A stretch of DNA of 64,000 nt from Sediminibacterium roseum (GCF_009939005.1 NZ_JAACJS010000015.1:62001-126000), one strand, 5' to 3'. Counted from the first letter of the stretch, positions 1 through 9,367 are shown. The notes: a model not told the origin generated them from the letters alone. Made by a program: numbers and translations.

Positions 1-1275
1 GGTAGCCGCGGGCCTCCTGTCGGTTTCCGGCTCACGGTATACGGTGTCGAAGGCTAGTTTGTTGTGGTTAACCAGCTCAAACGGGAGCACGGTTACGTCT
101 ATCCATTCATTGTCTGCCAGCAACGCCGAACGTTTTACCACGTTTTTCAACTCGCGCAGGTTACCCGGCCAGTAGTAAGAGCGGAAGATGTTTTCCACTT
201 CCGGTTTAAACCCTTTTACGTTCTTATCGAGGTCGTTGTTGGTCTGGTCGAGGAAGAAATGCGCAAACATCAGGATATCGCTTCTTCGCTCGCGCAATGG
301 CGGAACATTGATGCTGAATTCGTTGAAACGGTGGTACAGGTCCTCGCGGAAACGCCCGCGTTTCGATTCATCCCACAACTTTTCATTACTGGCTACGATG
401 ATACGTATGTCGAGGTCGATGTCTTTGCTGCCACCCAACCTTCTCATTTTTCTTTCCTGTACCACGCGCAGCAGGGAAACCTGTACATCGTAGGGCAGGT
501 TGGCGATCTCATCAAGGAAAACGGTACCGCCGTTGGCAAGTTCGAGGTTGCCCAGCTTCTGGTTGAGCGCGCCTGTAAAGGAGCCTTTCTCGTGGCCGAA
601 CAATTCACTGCCGGCCAGTTCTTTCGACAACGCACCGCAATCGATGGCGATGAACGGCGCTGATTTTCTTTTGCTGCGTGAATGGATCTCCTGGGCAATG
701 GCCTCTTTTCCGCTCCCGCTCTCGCCGTAAATGATCACGCTGTAATTGGTGGGCGCAACAAGGTCCATCTGTTTGAGAATGGGCCTGAACTCGTTGCTGT
801 CGCTGAAAATGTATTTACCGGTTGGTTTTACTTTCTTTTCTGCAGATGGCTTGCCCTCAGACTTGCTTTCCTTAACAGGCTGGGCAATGCCATTGTGCTG
901 GGCCCCAGGCTCCTGCGAGAGGCTGATGGCTTTCTTGATGGTAACCAGGATCTCCTCAGGGAAAAGCGGTTTGGTGATGTAGTCGTAGGCACCGTGCTTG
1001 ATCACCTCAACGGCCACCTTGATATCGCTGTATCCTGTTATGATGATCACCGGCACCTGTGGCGTTCTTTCTTTGATCTGTATCAACAGGTCCTTGCCAT
1101 CGGTATCCTCCAGGCGGAAATCGCACAGGATCACATCAGGCGTGTTTTTTTCCAGTTCCTCGAGCGCTTTTTTCCCTGTATGGGCAAACTTTACGTCGAA
1201 ATTGTTACGTGTCAAAAAACGGTCAAGCAAACGGCACATATCCAGGTCATCGTCGATAATCAGAATTTTATTCAT
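1..1275 (-). CDS. Sigma-54-dependent response regulator (NtrC family), 3' end cut by window
   Basis: I read this from the minus strand: an open frame from an ATG with no stop before the window edge, 425 codons seen. An N-terminal receiver domain begins MNKILIIDDD, with phosphoacceptor Asp in ILCDFRLED and the conserved Lys in YDYITKP. A linker of about 40 residues rich in Lys and Ser leads to an AAA+ domain with Walker A GESGSGKE, the sigma-54 contact loop GSFTGA (usual form GAFTGA) and Walker B GGTVFLDEIAN. The C-terminal Fis-type DNA-binding helix would lie outside the window, so it is assumed rather than seen. It should activate RpoN-dependent promoters after phosphorylation. It sits directly downstream of rpoN on the same strand, and a CHASE3 kinase diverges on the other side of rpoN. 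Its partner kinase cannot be assigned from the sequence. Confidence 0.93.
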   Translation of the reverse strand, partial: MNKILIIDDDLDMCRLLDRFLTRNNFDVKFAHTGKKALEELEKNTPDVILCDFRLEDTDGKDLLIQIKERTPQVPVIIITGYSDIKVAVEVIKHGAYDYITKPLFPEEILVTIKKAISLSQEPGAQHNGIAQPVKESKSEGKPSAEKKVKPTGKYIFSDSNEFRPILKQMDLVAPTNYSVIIYGESGSGKEAIAQEIHSRSKRKSAPFIAIDCGALSKELAGSELFGHEKGSFTGALNQKLGNLELANGGTVFLDEIANLPYDVQVSLLRVVQERKMRRLGGSKDIDLDIRIIVASNEKLWDESKRGRFREDLYHRFNEFSINVPPLRERRSDILMFAHFFLDQTNNDLDKNVKGFKPEVENIFRSYYWPGNLRELKNVVKRSALLADNEWIDVTVLPFELVNHNKLAFDTVYREPETDRRPAAT

Positions 1276-1372
1276 AATGGGTTTATTCGGGTGGCTAATT
1301 CTAAAGTTATTGCAAAGTACGAATTACAGGAAGTACGAGGTACGAACCGAAGTTCAAATTTTCAGGTACCTT

Positions 1373-2797
1373 TTAAATTGCTTTTGCCCAGATCCGCCTC
1401 ATATCTCCTACAGGGATGTTCAGGAGTTCCCTGTATTTAGCCACTGTTCTGCGGGCGATTTTAATTCCGGCCTCTTCCAAAAGCGCTACCAGTTGCTGGT
1501 CGTTGTACGGCATGTCTTTGTCTTCCGCATCAATGATCGCTTTTAATTTGATCTGAACCACGCGGTTGCTCACAGACAAGCCATCTTCGCTAACGATACT
1601 TTGTGTAAAGAGGTTTTTCAGCAATACATAGCCGAATGGCGTATCGATGTATTTGTTACAGGTTACACGGGAGATGGTTGAAATATCCAGTCCCACCTCA
1701 TCCGCAATGTTTTTCAGGATCATCGGGCGCATATAAGCCGCATCGCCGGTCAGGAAATATTCTTTCTGCCTTTTCACGATCGCGCGAATGATGCGCAGCA
1801 TGTTGTCTTCCCTTTGTTTGATGGCATTGATGAACCACATCGCCGATGTGAGTTTGTTCTTAAAGCTCTGCATCGCCGCTTTCTCATCTGCCGTTCTGCC
1901 CTCTTTCTTTTCAACCGTTTGCATAAGCGATTGGTTGATGTAAAGCAGGTTCGACTTTTGCTTGTAAAGATCCACCATCAGCGTCTCTCCTTCTACTGTC
2001 AAAATAAAATCGGGGATGATGGTTTCTTTCACCAATTGCCCTTCAATGGCTCCGTTAACGGGTTTCAGTTGCAGGCTGCTGATGTGTTTGAAAAGGATGG
2101 ACAATTCTTCATCGTCGATTCCCAGCCCTGCATAAATCTTTTCAAAATTTCTTTTCTGCAGTTCGTTGTAATATTTGTCAACCAGCTGGATCGCTTTTTT
2201 AACGATGGGGCATTTTTTCTGGTTGTTGAGTTGTTTCAGGAAAAATTCGCGGATGTTCCTGCATCCCACGCCAAAAGGTTCAAACTCCTGGATCTGTACC
2301 AGCAGTTTTTCGATTTCGGATTCTTCCACAAACATCTTTTGTGAAAAGGAAATATCGTCTGCGATCTCCTGTAAGCTTCTTTCCAGGAAACCATTGTCTT
2401 CGATGCAGTCAACAATGTACTCAGCAATCGTCAGTTCTTTTTCCGACAGGTTGAGGTTGATGAGTTGTTGTTTGATATTCGTCCTGAAATCGATCGTATC
2501 TTTTATCGGGAGGTTCAGGTTATTGGTGTGAATGAAGCTCTCCGCTTCCAGGCGGTAATCGGGAATATCGTCGTATTGGTATTCTTCGTAATCCTGGTAA
2601 TCCTTGGGCTGATCCTTATCGGTCTGCGCATCAATACTTTCGTCGTCGGTGTTCAATTCAAGTAAAGGGTTCTCATCAAGCTCGTCTTTGATCCGCTGTT
2701 CAAGTTGAATGGTATTCAAATGGTAAATGCCCAACATCTGAATTTGCTGCGGCAAGATCTTCAGTGACTGTTTCTGGAGTTGTGACTGTTGTAACAT
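1373..2797 (-). CDS. rpoN: RNA polymerase sigma-54 factor RpoN
   Basis: 474 residues, about the usual length. The glutamine-rich region I (residues 1-50, with QQIQMLGIYHLNTIQLEQRI) binds activator and polymerase; an acidic region II follows (about 50-100). The core-binding and DNA-binding regions follow, with the RpoN box ARRTVAKYRE at about 448-457, which reads the -24 element. It allows transcription from TGGCAC-N5-TTGC promoters only when an AAA+ activator is present. Two such activators lie in this window, one immediately downstream and one at 31.3-32.7 kb, together with two candidate sigma-54 promoters near 33.0 and 55.46 kb. The ATG is supported by the family N-terminus. The 196-bp upstream gap is shared with the divergent histidine kinase. 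Confidence 0.97.
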   Translation of the reverse strand: MLQQSQLQKQSLKILPQQIQMLGIYHLNTIQLEQRIKDELDENPLLELNTDDESIDAQTDKDQPKDYQDYEEYQYDDIPDYRLEAESFIHTNNLNLPIKDTIDFRTNIKQQLINLNLSEKELTIAEYIVDCIEDNGFLERSLQEIADDISFSQKMFVEESEIEKLLVQIQEFEPFGVGCRNIREFFLKQLNNQKKCPIVKKAIQLVDKYYNELQKRNFEKIYAGLGIDDEELSILFKHISSLQLKPVNGAIEGQLVKETIIPDFILTVEGETLMVDLYKQKSNLLYINQSLMQTVEKKEGRTADEKAAMQSFKNKLTSAMWFINAIKQREDNMLRIIRAIVKRQKEYFLTGDAAYMRPMILKNIADEVGLDISTISRVTCNKYIDTPFGYVLLKNLFTQSIVSEDGLSVSNRVVQIKLKAIIDAEDKDMPYNDQQLVALLEEAGIKIARRTVAKYRELLNIPVGDMRRIWAKAI

Positions 2798-2993
2798 AAT
2801 CGGGCAGTTTTGTGAATGGATGTATCTAATATTGCAATTACGGTTCCAAATTCAATTTCTGTAAAATCTATTATAAATAATTGATTATCACTGTCTTAAT
2901 AAATGAAAAAAGTTTTATCTGATTTCCCGGACGCGATATGCGGTTGAAATTGGGTAATTTATTCCACACGAACGTTGTTATCTTGGTAAAAGA

Positions 2994-4370
2994 ATGGGAA
3001 CCAACAGATTTATTTACCCGCTGTTTGCTTTGTCGCTGGTGGCCCTTGGATGGCTCGGGTATACCTATTCAGAGCAGAACAAGGTGCAGCTTAAATATAC
3101 CGCAGCGGTTGAGCATACCTACGATGTGATCGTTACCGCGCAATATTGCGAGAAGCTGTTGCTGGATGCCGAATCAAACCAACGGGGTTTTGTGATCACC
3201 CGCGACGATCATTTTAAGAACGCGGCGGATGCCTCGATCACAAGGATCGATTCTGCCTGGAAGGCATTAAAAGAGCTAACGAACGACAATCCCAACCAGC
3301 GCGTAAACCTGCACCTGCTGCGGCTGGCCATAGACCAGCGGCTCGCCATCCTCAAACAGAACTTTCAATTGCCGGCGCAGGGTAAGAAAAGCCTCGACCG
3401 GTTCCAGCACGGGCAATTGCTGATGGATAAGATCCACAAGTACATCCAGATGATCGAAGTGGAAGAAGGGAACCTGCTGGTGGAAAGAAGGAACGCAAAA
3501 ACATATTATCAGTCACTCAACTTCACGTATGTGAAATACGGCTTCCTGTTTGCCTGCCTGGTGTGTGCGGTCGCCGTTTTTCTCATCATCCGCGAACTGC
3601 GCAAGCGGATACAGGCGCAGGTAATGCTGGAGAAAACGGTGCTCGATCTGAAAAGAAGCAATGAAGAAGTGGAACAGATCACCTTCACGGCATCACACGA
3701 CCTGCAGGAACCACTGAGGAAAATTGGAACCCTGAGTACCTTGCTGAACCGGAGGATCGGCGACCGGGCGGGTGCGGAAGAGAAAGACATACTGGAGCGC
3801 ATCGAAAGGGCTACAGGGAAAATGCAGAGGCTGATCAACGACCTCGTCAATTTCACGATCCTCCTCAATACCACGGAAGAACCGGCGGCAGTTGACCTCG
3901 GCGCCGTATTCAAAAATGCGTTCGACAGGATCAGGGAACAGGATCAAACGATCAAACTGAACCTGTATGGCACCTTGCCGGTGCTGCAGGGATACCGGCC
4001 GCAACTTGAAATGCTTTTTACACAGGTGCTCGACAATGCCTTCAAATACAGGCATCCCCAAAGAACCCTGGTGATCAATGTAACCTACCGCATCACCGAG
4101 GGCGACAGCATCACGTCGATGATCTGGAAGAAAGAACGAACCAAACGTTACCACCAGGTAACGGTTTCGGACAACGGGATCGGTTTCGGTAATGAATTTA
4201 AGGAGAAGATTTTTGTTTTGTTCCAGCGCCTGCATACGCAGGAGGCTTATGGTGGCAAAGGGATGGGGCTTTCACTGGCCCGGAGAATCATGACCAATCA
4301 TTATGGCTACATAAATGCGAGTGGAGAGGAAGGCGTTGGGGCCACATTCAGGATGTATTTTCCTGTGTAA
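2994..4370 (+). CDS. CHASE3-domain sensor histidine kinase
   Basis: 458 residues. A first membrane helix (about 8-25) is followed by a periplasmic CHASE3-like four-helix domain (about 30-175) with the typical LLLDAESNQRGFVIT segment. A second helix (about 182-200) leads, without an obvious HAMP, into a short coiled coil. HisKA carries the phosphoacceptor in SHDLQEPLRK (His about 235). The HATPase_c domain has N box DNAFKYRHP, G1 SDNGIGFG and G2 GGKGMGLSLA. It has no receiver domain, so it must signal to a separate regulator. Candidates are the sigma-54 regulator beyond rpoN or the single-domain receivers at 8.2 and 9.9 kb; the sequence does not settle which. It is divergent from rpoN. Confidence 0.93.
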   Translation: MGTNRFIYPLFALSLVALGWLGYTYSEQNKVQLKYTAAVEHTYDVIVTAQYCEKLLLDAESNQRGFVITRDDHFKNAADASITRIDSAWKALKELTNDNPNQRVNLHLLRLAIDQRLAILKQNFQLPAQGKKSLDRFQHGQLLMDKIHKYIQMIEVEEGNLLVERRNAKTYYQSLNFTYVKYGFLFACLVCAVAVFLIIRELRKRIQAQVMLEKTVLDLKRSNEEVEQITFTASHDLQEPLRKIGTLSTLLNRRIGDRAGAEEKDILERIERATGKMQRLINDLVNFTILLNTTEEPAAVDLGAVFKNAFDRIREQDQTIKLNLYGTLPVLQGYRPQLEMLFTQVLDNAFKYRHPQRTLVINVTYRITEGDSITSMIWKKERTKRYHQVTVSDNGIGFGNEFKEKIFVLFQRLHTQEAYGGKGMGLSLARRIMTNHYGYINASGEEGVGATFRMYFPV

Positions 4371-4728
4371 TCACGAACTGTTCAACCAGTATACGAAGGT
4401 TCCAGGGCCGGAATCCGGATCGCAACAGAACATGCGGACCCACTAAGTAAGCCGGCCACCTATTCGTCCTCTTTCCCAAAATACCTCGGAATGTTATCGA
4501 TGTCGATGTCTATACCCGGGAAAACGATGCAAACGCACACTACCCTGATCATGTCTCTCGCTATGCCCCACACTTTTTTCATTTCACTTGTTATTATACC
4601 TCTTCTATTCCAAAACAGGTGCCATGGTATTTCCGGTACTACTTTGTAGAAACGGGTGGCGGCGGGTATGGTTTTTTATTATTTATGGGTAGAAATCGAA
4701 ACATTCCTAACAATTAAACCTATCTATT
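4371..4728. other. Intergenic stretch without recognised gene
   Basis: 358 bases between the CHASE3 kinase and the DUF1328 gene. I find no ORF with family support, no tRNA-like fold and no clear hairpin. The last ~70 bases are AT-rich and probably hold the promoter of the small DUF1328 gene. Confidence 0.4.
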
Positions 4729-4893
4729 ATGTTACGCTGGTCAGTTACCTTCTTCATCATCGCGATCATCGCGGCCATATTTGGCTTCGGTGGCATCGCT
4801 GCAAGTGCCGCAGGCATTGCCAAAGTGCTGTTTTTCGTTTTTGTTGTGTTGTTCCTCCTGTCTATTATTTTCGGCAGAAGAACAGTTGATTAA
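4729..4893 (+). CDS. DUF1328 (YtjA-type) small membrane protein
   Basis: A 54-residue protein. Two hydrophobic helices (about 5-28 and 32-49) are separated by a small Gly/Ala-rich turn ([12 protein letters not shown]), with a short basic tail (GRRTVD). This matches the DUF1328 pattern of tiny two-helix inner-membrane proteins found in many bacteria, whose role is unknown. It stands alone and is followed 20 bp downstream by a strong intrinsic terminator, so it is a monocistronic unit. Small size, ATG context and terminator all favour a real gene. Confidence 0.85.
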   Translation: MLRWSVTFFIIAIIAAIFGFGGIAASAAGIAKVLFFVFVVLFLLSIIFGRRTVD

Positions 4894-4912
4894 TAGCATA
4901 TCATTTTATTTA

Positions 4913-4947
4913 AAAGCCGCTCCTAAAAACAAGAGCGGCTTTTTTTT
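4913..4947 (+). terminator. Intrinsic terminator after DUF1328 gene
   Basis: Perfect stem AGCCGCTC / GAGCGGCT with a 10-nt loop, followed by a run of eight T. It fits rho-independent termination of the small upstream gene. Confidence 0.85.
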
Positions 4948-5096
4948 GCGCAAAAAAAGATGAAATAATTCAACAGTTGATACCGTGTAGAAATAGTTGC
5001 GTTTAAATTTCCCCGCTGTAAAAAAGCATTGGCAAATGGTTGCGCATCGCAAAAGGCGGGTCTTTTTATCGGATACCGTACAGAACAGTCCGTCGC

Positions 5097-5133
5097 AAAA
5101 AAAAAGCCTCCTGGAGAACCAGGAGGCTTTTCA
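5097..5133 (-). terminator. Intrinsic terminator of the OmpA-family gene
   Basis: Arms AAAGCCTCCTGG and CCAGGAGGCTTT form a perfect 12-bp stem with an AGAA loop. On the minus strand it is followed by nine T, and it lies 25 bp after the stop of the OmpA-family gene. Confidence 0.85.
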
Positions 5134-5157
5134 ATTCATATGCTTTGATCTAAATGA

Positions 5158-6732
5158 TTAGTTCTTGCTTTTAAGGTTAGGGAACGGTGCAGGAACATAG
5201 CTTGCGCCTTCTTCCATTGTACCCTGGAGATCCACTGATTTTGAATCACCATCCTGTTGGTAAACAAACAGCAACCTGCTTTCTGCGATACCTTGTTTTT
5301 CAACCAGGTAGTTGATCACTGCGTTTACACGATCCCAGCTCAGCTGTTGTGCAGCTTTGCTTGCAGCGCCGTAACCGATCACTTTAACGCGGCAGTTAGG
5401 GTTTGCTTTGATGCGTGATGCTACATCAGCCAGCATTCTTTGCGCTTCTTTGGTAAGTACTGCGCGGCTTCCGAACTGGATGCTTGGCAGGTCGCCGATT
5501 GTACATTGCGCTACCGGTGCTGTTGCTGTAGGGAGATTTTTGATCATATCCCTCAACTCTTTGCAACATGCTGGTTCTGGGCAGGTACCTACGCCATCGT
5601 TGTTAACTGGGAAGCAGCTGAGTGGAGTCAACACTTCTTTATCTCTGTAATCAGGAACACCATCACCATCTGTGTCTTTCGCGCGGCCATGTGTATCAAC
5701 CGGAGCACCTTTTGGAGTGTTTGGTTCGAGGTCAAACTGGTCTGTTACACCATCACCGTCTGCATCAGGCAATACTGGTGGCGGAATTTTCATGTGCTGA
5801 GGCCTGTTGAGCTCGCTGTAGATAAAGTTGTATTTGTTGAGCCACCAGAGTGGTTGTGTTCTTTTTGCGGCGTTGCCGATGTTGAAGTTCAGCCTGAGTG
5901 TTGTGAAGCTGTAGTAGTCGTCGCTGTTCTTGCCTGAGCCGTTTCCACCAGACCATGCATCGAGGTAATCGTAGCCTGGAACAGTGAAGGTGTATTTTTG
6001 CTCGATAGCGAAGTTAACACGGTTGTTGATCTTGAACGCGATACCCATACCGAGGTTGGCGCCATGAAACAACCTGTACGCATGACTGTTGTTGATCTTT
6101 GCTCCGCCAAATGTAGCGATGATACCGTTTTGGCTGTTAGGATTCTGACCCGCATCTGTGTACCCGTAATAGTACGAATAGTTACCCGGCTGCGCACCCA
6201 AACCTGCAGGCCTTTTATACTGAACCAGTGCTGCATTCAGGCTGTAACCTGTGATCACATACACATTTGTTTTTGGATTGCCCCTGTATATGCTTGAAGA
6301 ATTCAATGAAGTAAGGAGGTCTACATCCAATGAAAAGGTCTTGTTCTTGTAATCAACCTGCCCGATGGCCGTGCCGTAGGCATTAGGAGAACCCCAGTTC
6401 CATTTTCCGGTAAGACCCGTCCTGATAGAGAAGGTGTGGTCGATCGCTTTTCTCAAAGTAACCGTACCGCCAAATCCTGCTTTTGAATTCACATCACCTA
6501 CGATGTAAGAATAACCTGCTCCGAAACCAAGCTCCCACATGTTACGGGGTTTTGGAGGATAAGGGAAATCATTTGCAATAAAACGATTGTATTGCTCCAT
6601 ACTCTGTACGGGAACAACTGCGCTGTCTCTCCAGCTCCAGCCCCAATCGTCGGTGCTGCTGGTGCTCTGCGCATTCGAGAAGAATGCAAAAAGCAGAAAG
6701 CATGATAAGAATAGAAGTTTCCTGTTGCTCAT
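5158..6732 (-). CDS. OmpA-family outer membrane protein with thrombospondin type 3 repeats
   Basis: I chose the internal ATG that begins MSNRKLLFLSCFLLFAF, because it starts a clean signal peptide ending FFSNAQ; the open frame extends 17 codons further upstream. About 250 residues of aromatic-rich alternating sequence suggest an N-terminal beta-barrel. Two Ca-binding TSP3-type repeats follow (DADGDGVTDQFD and DTDGDGVPDYRD), then a Cys-rich linker (CPEPACC), then an OmpA C-terminal peptidoglycan-binding domain (IQFGSRAVLTKEAQRML to VNAVINYLVEKQGI). It should anchor the outer membrane to peptidoglycan. It is monocistronic, with its own terminator. The degenerate NxxLSxxRAxxV core (here SWDRVNAV) makes peptidoglycan binding likely but not certain. 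Confidence 0.9.
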   Translation of the reverse strand: MSNRKLLFLSCFLLFAFFSNAQSTSSTDDWGWSWRDSAVVPVQSMEQYNRFIANDFPYPPKPRNMWELGFGAGYSYIVGDVNSKAGFGGTVTLRKAIDHTFSIRTGLTGKWNWGSPNAYGTAIGQVDYKNKTFSLDVDLLTSLNSSSIYRGNPKTNVYVITGYSLNAALVQYKRPAGLGAQPGNYSYYYGYTDAGQNPNSQNGIIATFGGAKINNSHAYRLFHGANLGMGIAFKINNRVNFAIEQKYTFTVPGYDYLDAWSGGNGSGKNSDDYYSFTTLRLNFNIGNAAKRTQPLWWLNKYNFIYSELNRPQHMKIPPPVLPDADGDGVTDQFDLEPNTPKGAPVDTHGRAKDTDGDGVPDYRDKEVLTPLSCFPVNNDGVGTCPEPACCKELRDMIKNLPTATAPVAQCTIGDLPSIQFGSRAVLTKEAQRMLADVASRIKANPNCRVKVIGYGAASKAAQQLSWDRVNAVINYLVEKQGIAESRLLFVYQQDGDSKSVDLQGTMEEGASYVPAPFPNLKSKN

Positions 6733-6914
6733 AAGAATTGATTTAAAATGATGGATAAATATTTGTTTTCGATTTTGTGACATGTTGGTTTTGACATTTT
6801 AACAATGCATATTGAAAAAAATATACCGTTGCTTTTTTTCCATTGTTGGGTAAAAAAAACCCCATCCGTATTATGCAAACGGGTCCATTGCACACAGATC
6901 GGTCTCAAAATCAG

Positions 6915-8120
6915 TCACAACCGCCCGAAGGCAAAAAGGCCGGCATCCCGGCTTTTTTTACCCGCCAGCAACGCACTCACCAGTTCTGCGGCCATTACAC
7001 TGAACGTGATCCCGTTTCCCCCGAACCCTAAAGCGAACAATGCATTGGGTAATTTGTTATAGCTCCCGATGTAGGGCAAACCATCTTTGGTTGAGCCGAA
7101 TATGCCCGTCCAGCTGAACTCTTTCTTGAACGGTATAGATGGAAAACAATGGTTGAAATCTCTGGCCAGGCCCCGGGCCTTCTCCGCTATCATCTCATCC
7201 CTTTTCCTGTCTGAAGTAAAACGCTCATCCCTCCCGCCGGTCAGTATCCTGTTGTCCTCCGTCAGCCGCATATAGAAATAAGGGTCTGACGTGTTCCAGA
7301 ACACCGTACGGTTTTGCCACGGAAAATTCGGGTTGTTGAACTGCTCACTGGCAACGGCATAAGTTGCCGAGAGTTTCACTATTTTTTCTTCGATGTATTT
7401 AACGGACTCATACCCCGTTGCATACACCAGTTTTTTACAACGGATCCTGAACCCTTCTGAAGTAACCAGCGAAACGCCTTTCCGGGTATGATCGATCTTT
7501 ACTACCGGTGTTCTGTCAAACACCTCCATCCCTTTTTTGATGTTGAACCGGTGCAGTGCATGTGTAAGCATATACGCATTTGTCTGCGCCGCCTGTGTTG
7601 AGCGAATGGCTGCCGGGGCCTTGAGGCCATACGCCTTCCTTAATTCTTCCTCATCCATCCAGTTAACGGCAAAGCCGGCCGCTGATCTTGCTTCATATTC
7701 TCTTTTCAGCAGGCTCATATCCTTCCTGGTGGCGGCAAAATAAATGCTGTCGCTTTTGTGGAAGTCTTTGAAATGCGTTTCACCGCAGATGTTTTCAAGC
7801 GAATCGATCGCGGCGGCCGACAGGTGGTAGCAACGTTCCGCTTTCTTTTTACCGATCATGGAGGAGAGCCGGTAAAGCGGTGTATCGATCTCGTACTGCA
7901 GCAAAGAAGTGCTCGCGCAGGTACTGCCCAGGCCGATCGTTCTTCCATCAAGCAACAAAGACGCGATGCCGGCTTTCTGCAGGTAATATGAAATGAGCGC
8001 ACCCGAAATACCGCCGCCGAGCACAACAACATCGGTAACCCGGTCGGAGGCCAGCCGTGGATAATCGTATGGGATCCCGTTTCGGATGAGGTCGAACGGA
8101 TAACCGGAACTCAGGTTCAT
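6915..8120 (-). CDS. FAD-dependent oxidoreductase (DAO/glycine-oxidase-like family)
   Basis: 401 residues. The Rossmann dinucleotide motif is VVVLGGGISGALISYYL (about 32-48), followed by the acidic/basic end of the second strand at LLLDGRTIG and then LGSTCASTSLLQYEID, typical of DAO-fold flavoproteins. The C-terminal FAD contact is FALGFGGNGITFSVMAA. No signal peptide is present, so it is cytosolic. Members oxidise amino or N-methyl groups; the substrate cannot be read from the sequence. The gene stands alone, 182 bp from the OmpA gene and divergent from a receiver-domain gene. The family N-terminus supports the ATG. Confidence 0.88.
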   Translation of the reverse strand: MNLSSGYPFDLIRNGIPYDYPRLASDRVTDVVVLGGGISGALISYYLQKAGIASLLLDGRTIGLGSTCASTSLLQYEIDTPLYRLSSMIGKKKAERCYHLSAAAIDSLENICGETHFKDFHKSDSIYFAATRKDMSLLKREYEARSAAGFAVNWMDEEELRKAYGLKAPAAIRSTQAAQTNAYMLTHALHRFNIKKGMEVFDRTPVVKIDHTRKGVSLVTSEGFRIRCKKLVYATGYESVKYIEEKIVKLSATYAVASEQFNNPNFPWQNRTVFWNTSDPYFYMRLTEDNRILTGGRDERFTSDRKRDEMIAEKARGLARDFNHCFPSIPFKKEFSWTGIFGSTKDGLPYIGSYNKLPNALFALGFGGNGITFSVMAAELVSALLAGKKSRDAGLFAFGRL

Positions 8121-8222
8121 GAATTTGATTGTGTCTTATAAATTGAAAAATTCAATGCCAGGCAGGTTGATAAAACGATCCCGCGTTCCATCACTTCAAA
8201 CTTTCTGTATTATCTTTCCGCC

Positions 8223-8651
8223 ATGAACTCTCTTTTCATCCTGATAGCCGAAGACGACTCCGACGATCGTTTCCTGATGCAGAAAGCACTTGAGGAAACG
8301 GGTAAGGATATAAAAATAAAATTTGTAGAGAATGGAGTTGAGTTGATCGACCACCTCAACGAAACGCGTGCGCAGGAGAATGGCCATTACCCCGGTTTTA
8401 TTTTACTCGATCTCAATATGCCGAAAATGGATGGACGGGAAGTGTTGAAGAACATCAAATCAGACAGCGAATTCAAAAAGATTCCTGTTGTTGTGTTCAG
8501 CACTACGAAAAACCAGATGGAGGTAAAACGGTGTTACGACCTTGGCGCGAATACTTACATCGTTAAACCCGTAAATTTTGATTCATTGGTAGAAACGATC
8601 CAGGACATCCACACCTACTGGCTTAAAACGGCTACGCTTGCTGATGCCTGA
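8223..8651 (+). CDS. Single-domain response regulator (CheY/Rcp1-like)
   Basis: 142 residues, receiver domain only. Acidic pocket in LIAEDDSDDRF, phosphoacceptor Asp in FILLDLNMPKMDG, Thr/Ser in VVVFSTTKN and Lys in TYIVKPVNF. The insert ETRAQENGHYPG before the Asp is typical of Rcp1-like receivers that pair with phytochrome or CHASE/PAS kinases. It has no output domain, so it likely works by protein contact or as a phosphate relay. TATCTTTC, a near match to the Bacteroidota -7 box, ends only 4 bp before the ATG, which would imply a very short or absent leader. Its 3' end overlaps the convergent hypothetical gene by 20 bp. Confidence 0.9.
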   Translation: MNSLFILIAEDDSDDRFLMQKALEETGKDIKIKFVENGVELIDHLNETRAQENGHYPGFILLDLNMPKMDGREVLKNIKSDSEFKKIPVVVFSTTKNQMEVKRCYDLGANTYIVKPVNFDSLVETIQDIHTYWLKTATLADA

Positions 8652-9012
8652 AAGTTTTCCTGAAAAATTTTCCAACCTTGGAAAAGATGTTATTGTCTTC
8701 TTCCACTTCGTGTGAAAGGTAGTTTTTTGCCAGCATCGGCACGAGCAGTTTCATAATGAATCCTGCGTTGCGGAGCAGTAATTTTTTTAGGATCAGGTTT
8801 ACACCCACATCAATGCCCATGTTTAGCAGCGGGTTGCTCTTGTCTTTCGTGGTCATTTTCTGAACCGTATCAATGATAGCGCCTACCGGTTTCAGTTTCA
8901 CTTTGATCTCTTCAAACTCTGTCTGCACCTTTATCTTACGCTCTTCGAGCAAAAGTTTGAGGCGTTTTTTTTCTTCGAGTAAATCGTTGTATGTATTGAT
9001 GTGGCTATTCAT
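8632..9012 (-). CDS. Hypothetical protein of the holin/YtxH cluster
   Basis: 126 residues that I cannot assign to a named family. The N-terminal 35 residues are a charged coiled-coil-like helix (NDLLEEKKRLKLLLEERKIK). A more hydrophobic middle follows (GVNLILKKLLLRNAGFIMKLLVPML, about 70-95), then a basic Phe-rich tail (KVGKFFRKTFRH). It overlaps the stop of the upstream holin-like gene by 8 nt, so the two are translationally coupled. The context suggests a peripheral inner-membrane partner of that protein. It converges on and overlaps the response regulator gene. Confidence 0.75.
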   Translation of the reverse strand: MNSHINTYNDLLEEKKRLKLLLEERKIKVQTEFEEIKVKLKPVGAIIDTVQKMTTKDKSNPLLNMGIDVGVNLILKKLLLRNAGFIMKLLVPMLAKNYLSHEVEEDNNIFSKVGKFFRKTFRHQQA

Positions 9013-9367
9013 AAATGCTCTTGATGACCATGTTTTTGATAAGAGGGAAAAAGATCTTTTTCCTGGTAACGAACAGGAAGATCAGAACAACAATACAAAA
9101 TCCGCCAAACAAAAGAAAGCCCAGCGCCTGGTCGTTCACCAGTTTACCGAGCCACAAAGCACCGGCGATGCCGATGAACATGAACACAAAACATACGATC
9201 ATTGCGGCTACCATGCTGAAGGATGCGCCCGCAGAAATATCGGCGATCTTCTGGTTGATGTTAACAACGGTGAGCTTGTAATAAGTCTCCGCATAATCAG
9301 CGGCCAGCTCGGCTATGTTGGGGTTGTCTTCTTTTTCTGCGTTCAGTTTGTCGAATGTTTTTTCCAT
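9005..9367 (-). CDS. Holin-superfamily-like inner membrane protein (DUF1469 type)
   Basis: I chose the ATG giving MEKTFDKLNAEKED (120 residues); the frame is open for 41 more codons, but that stretch runs through the terminator of the upstream gene. An amphipathic N-terminal helix precedes two membrane helices (about 52-77 and 84-103) and a basic tail RKKIFFPLI. This matches the chromosomal phage_holin_3_6 pattern common in Bacteroidota and does not imply a prophage. It is coupled to the following hypothetical gene and sits behind a YtxH gene, a common stress-associated trio. The exact function is unknown. Confidence 0.8.
   Translation of the reverse strand: MEKTFDKLNAEKEDNPNIAELAADYAETYYKLTVVNINQKIADISAGASFSMVAAMIVCFVFMFIGIAGALWLGKLVNDQALGFLLFGGFCIVVLIFLFVTRKKIFFPLIKNMVIKSIYE

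Noticed and set aside
4371..4728. Possible small RNA in the gap after the CHASE3 kinase
   Set aside because: I found no promoter-hairpin-T-run arrangement that would define an RNA gene there.
9005..9367. Holin-like protein as sign of a prophage
   Set aside because: No capsid, tail, lysin or integrase genes are near, and this holin-like family is common on Bacteroidota chromosomes beside YtxH genes.
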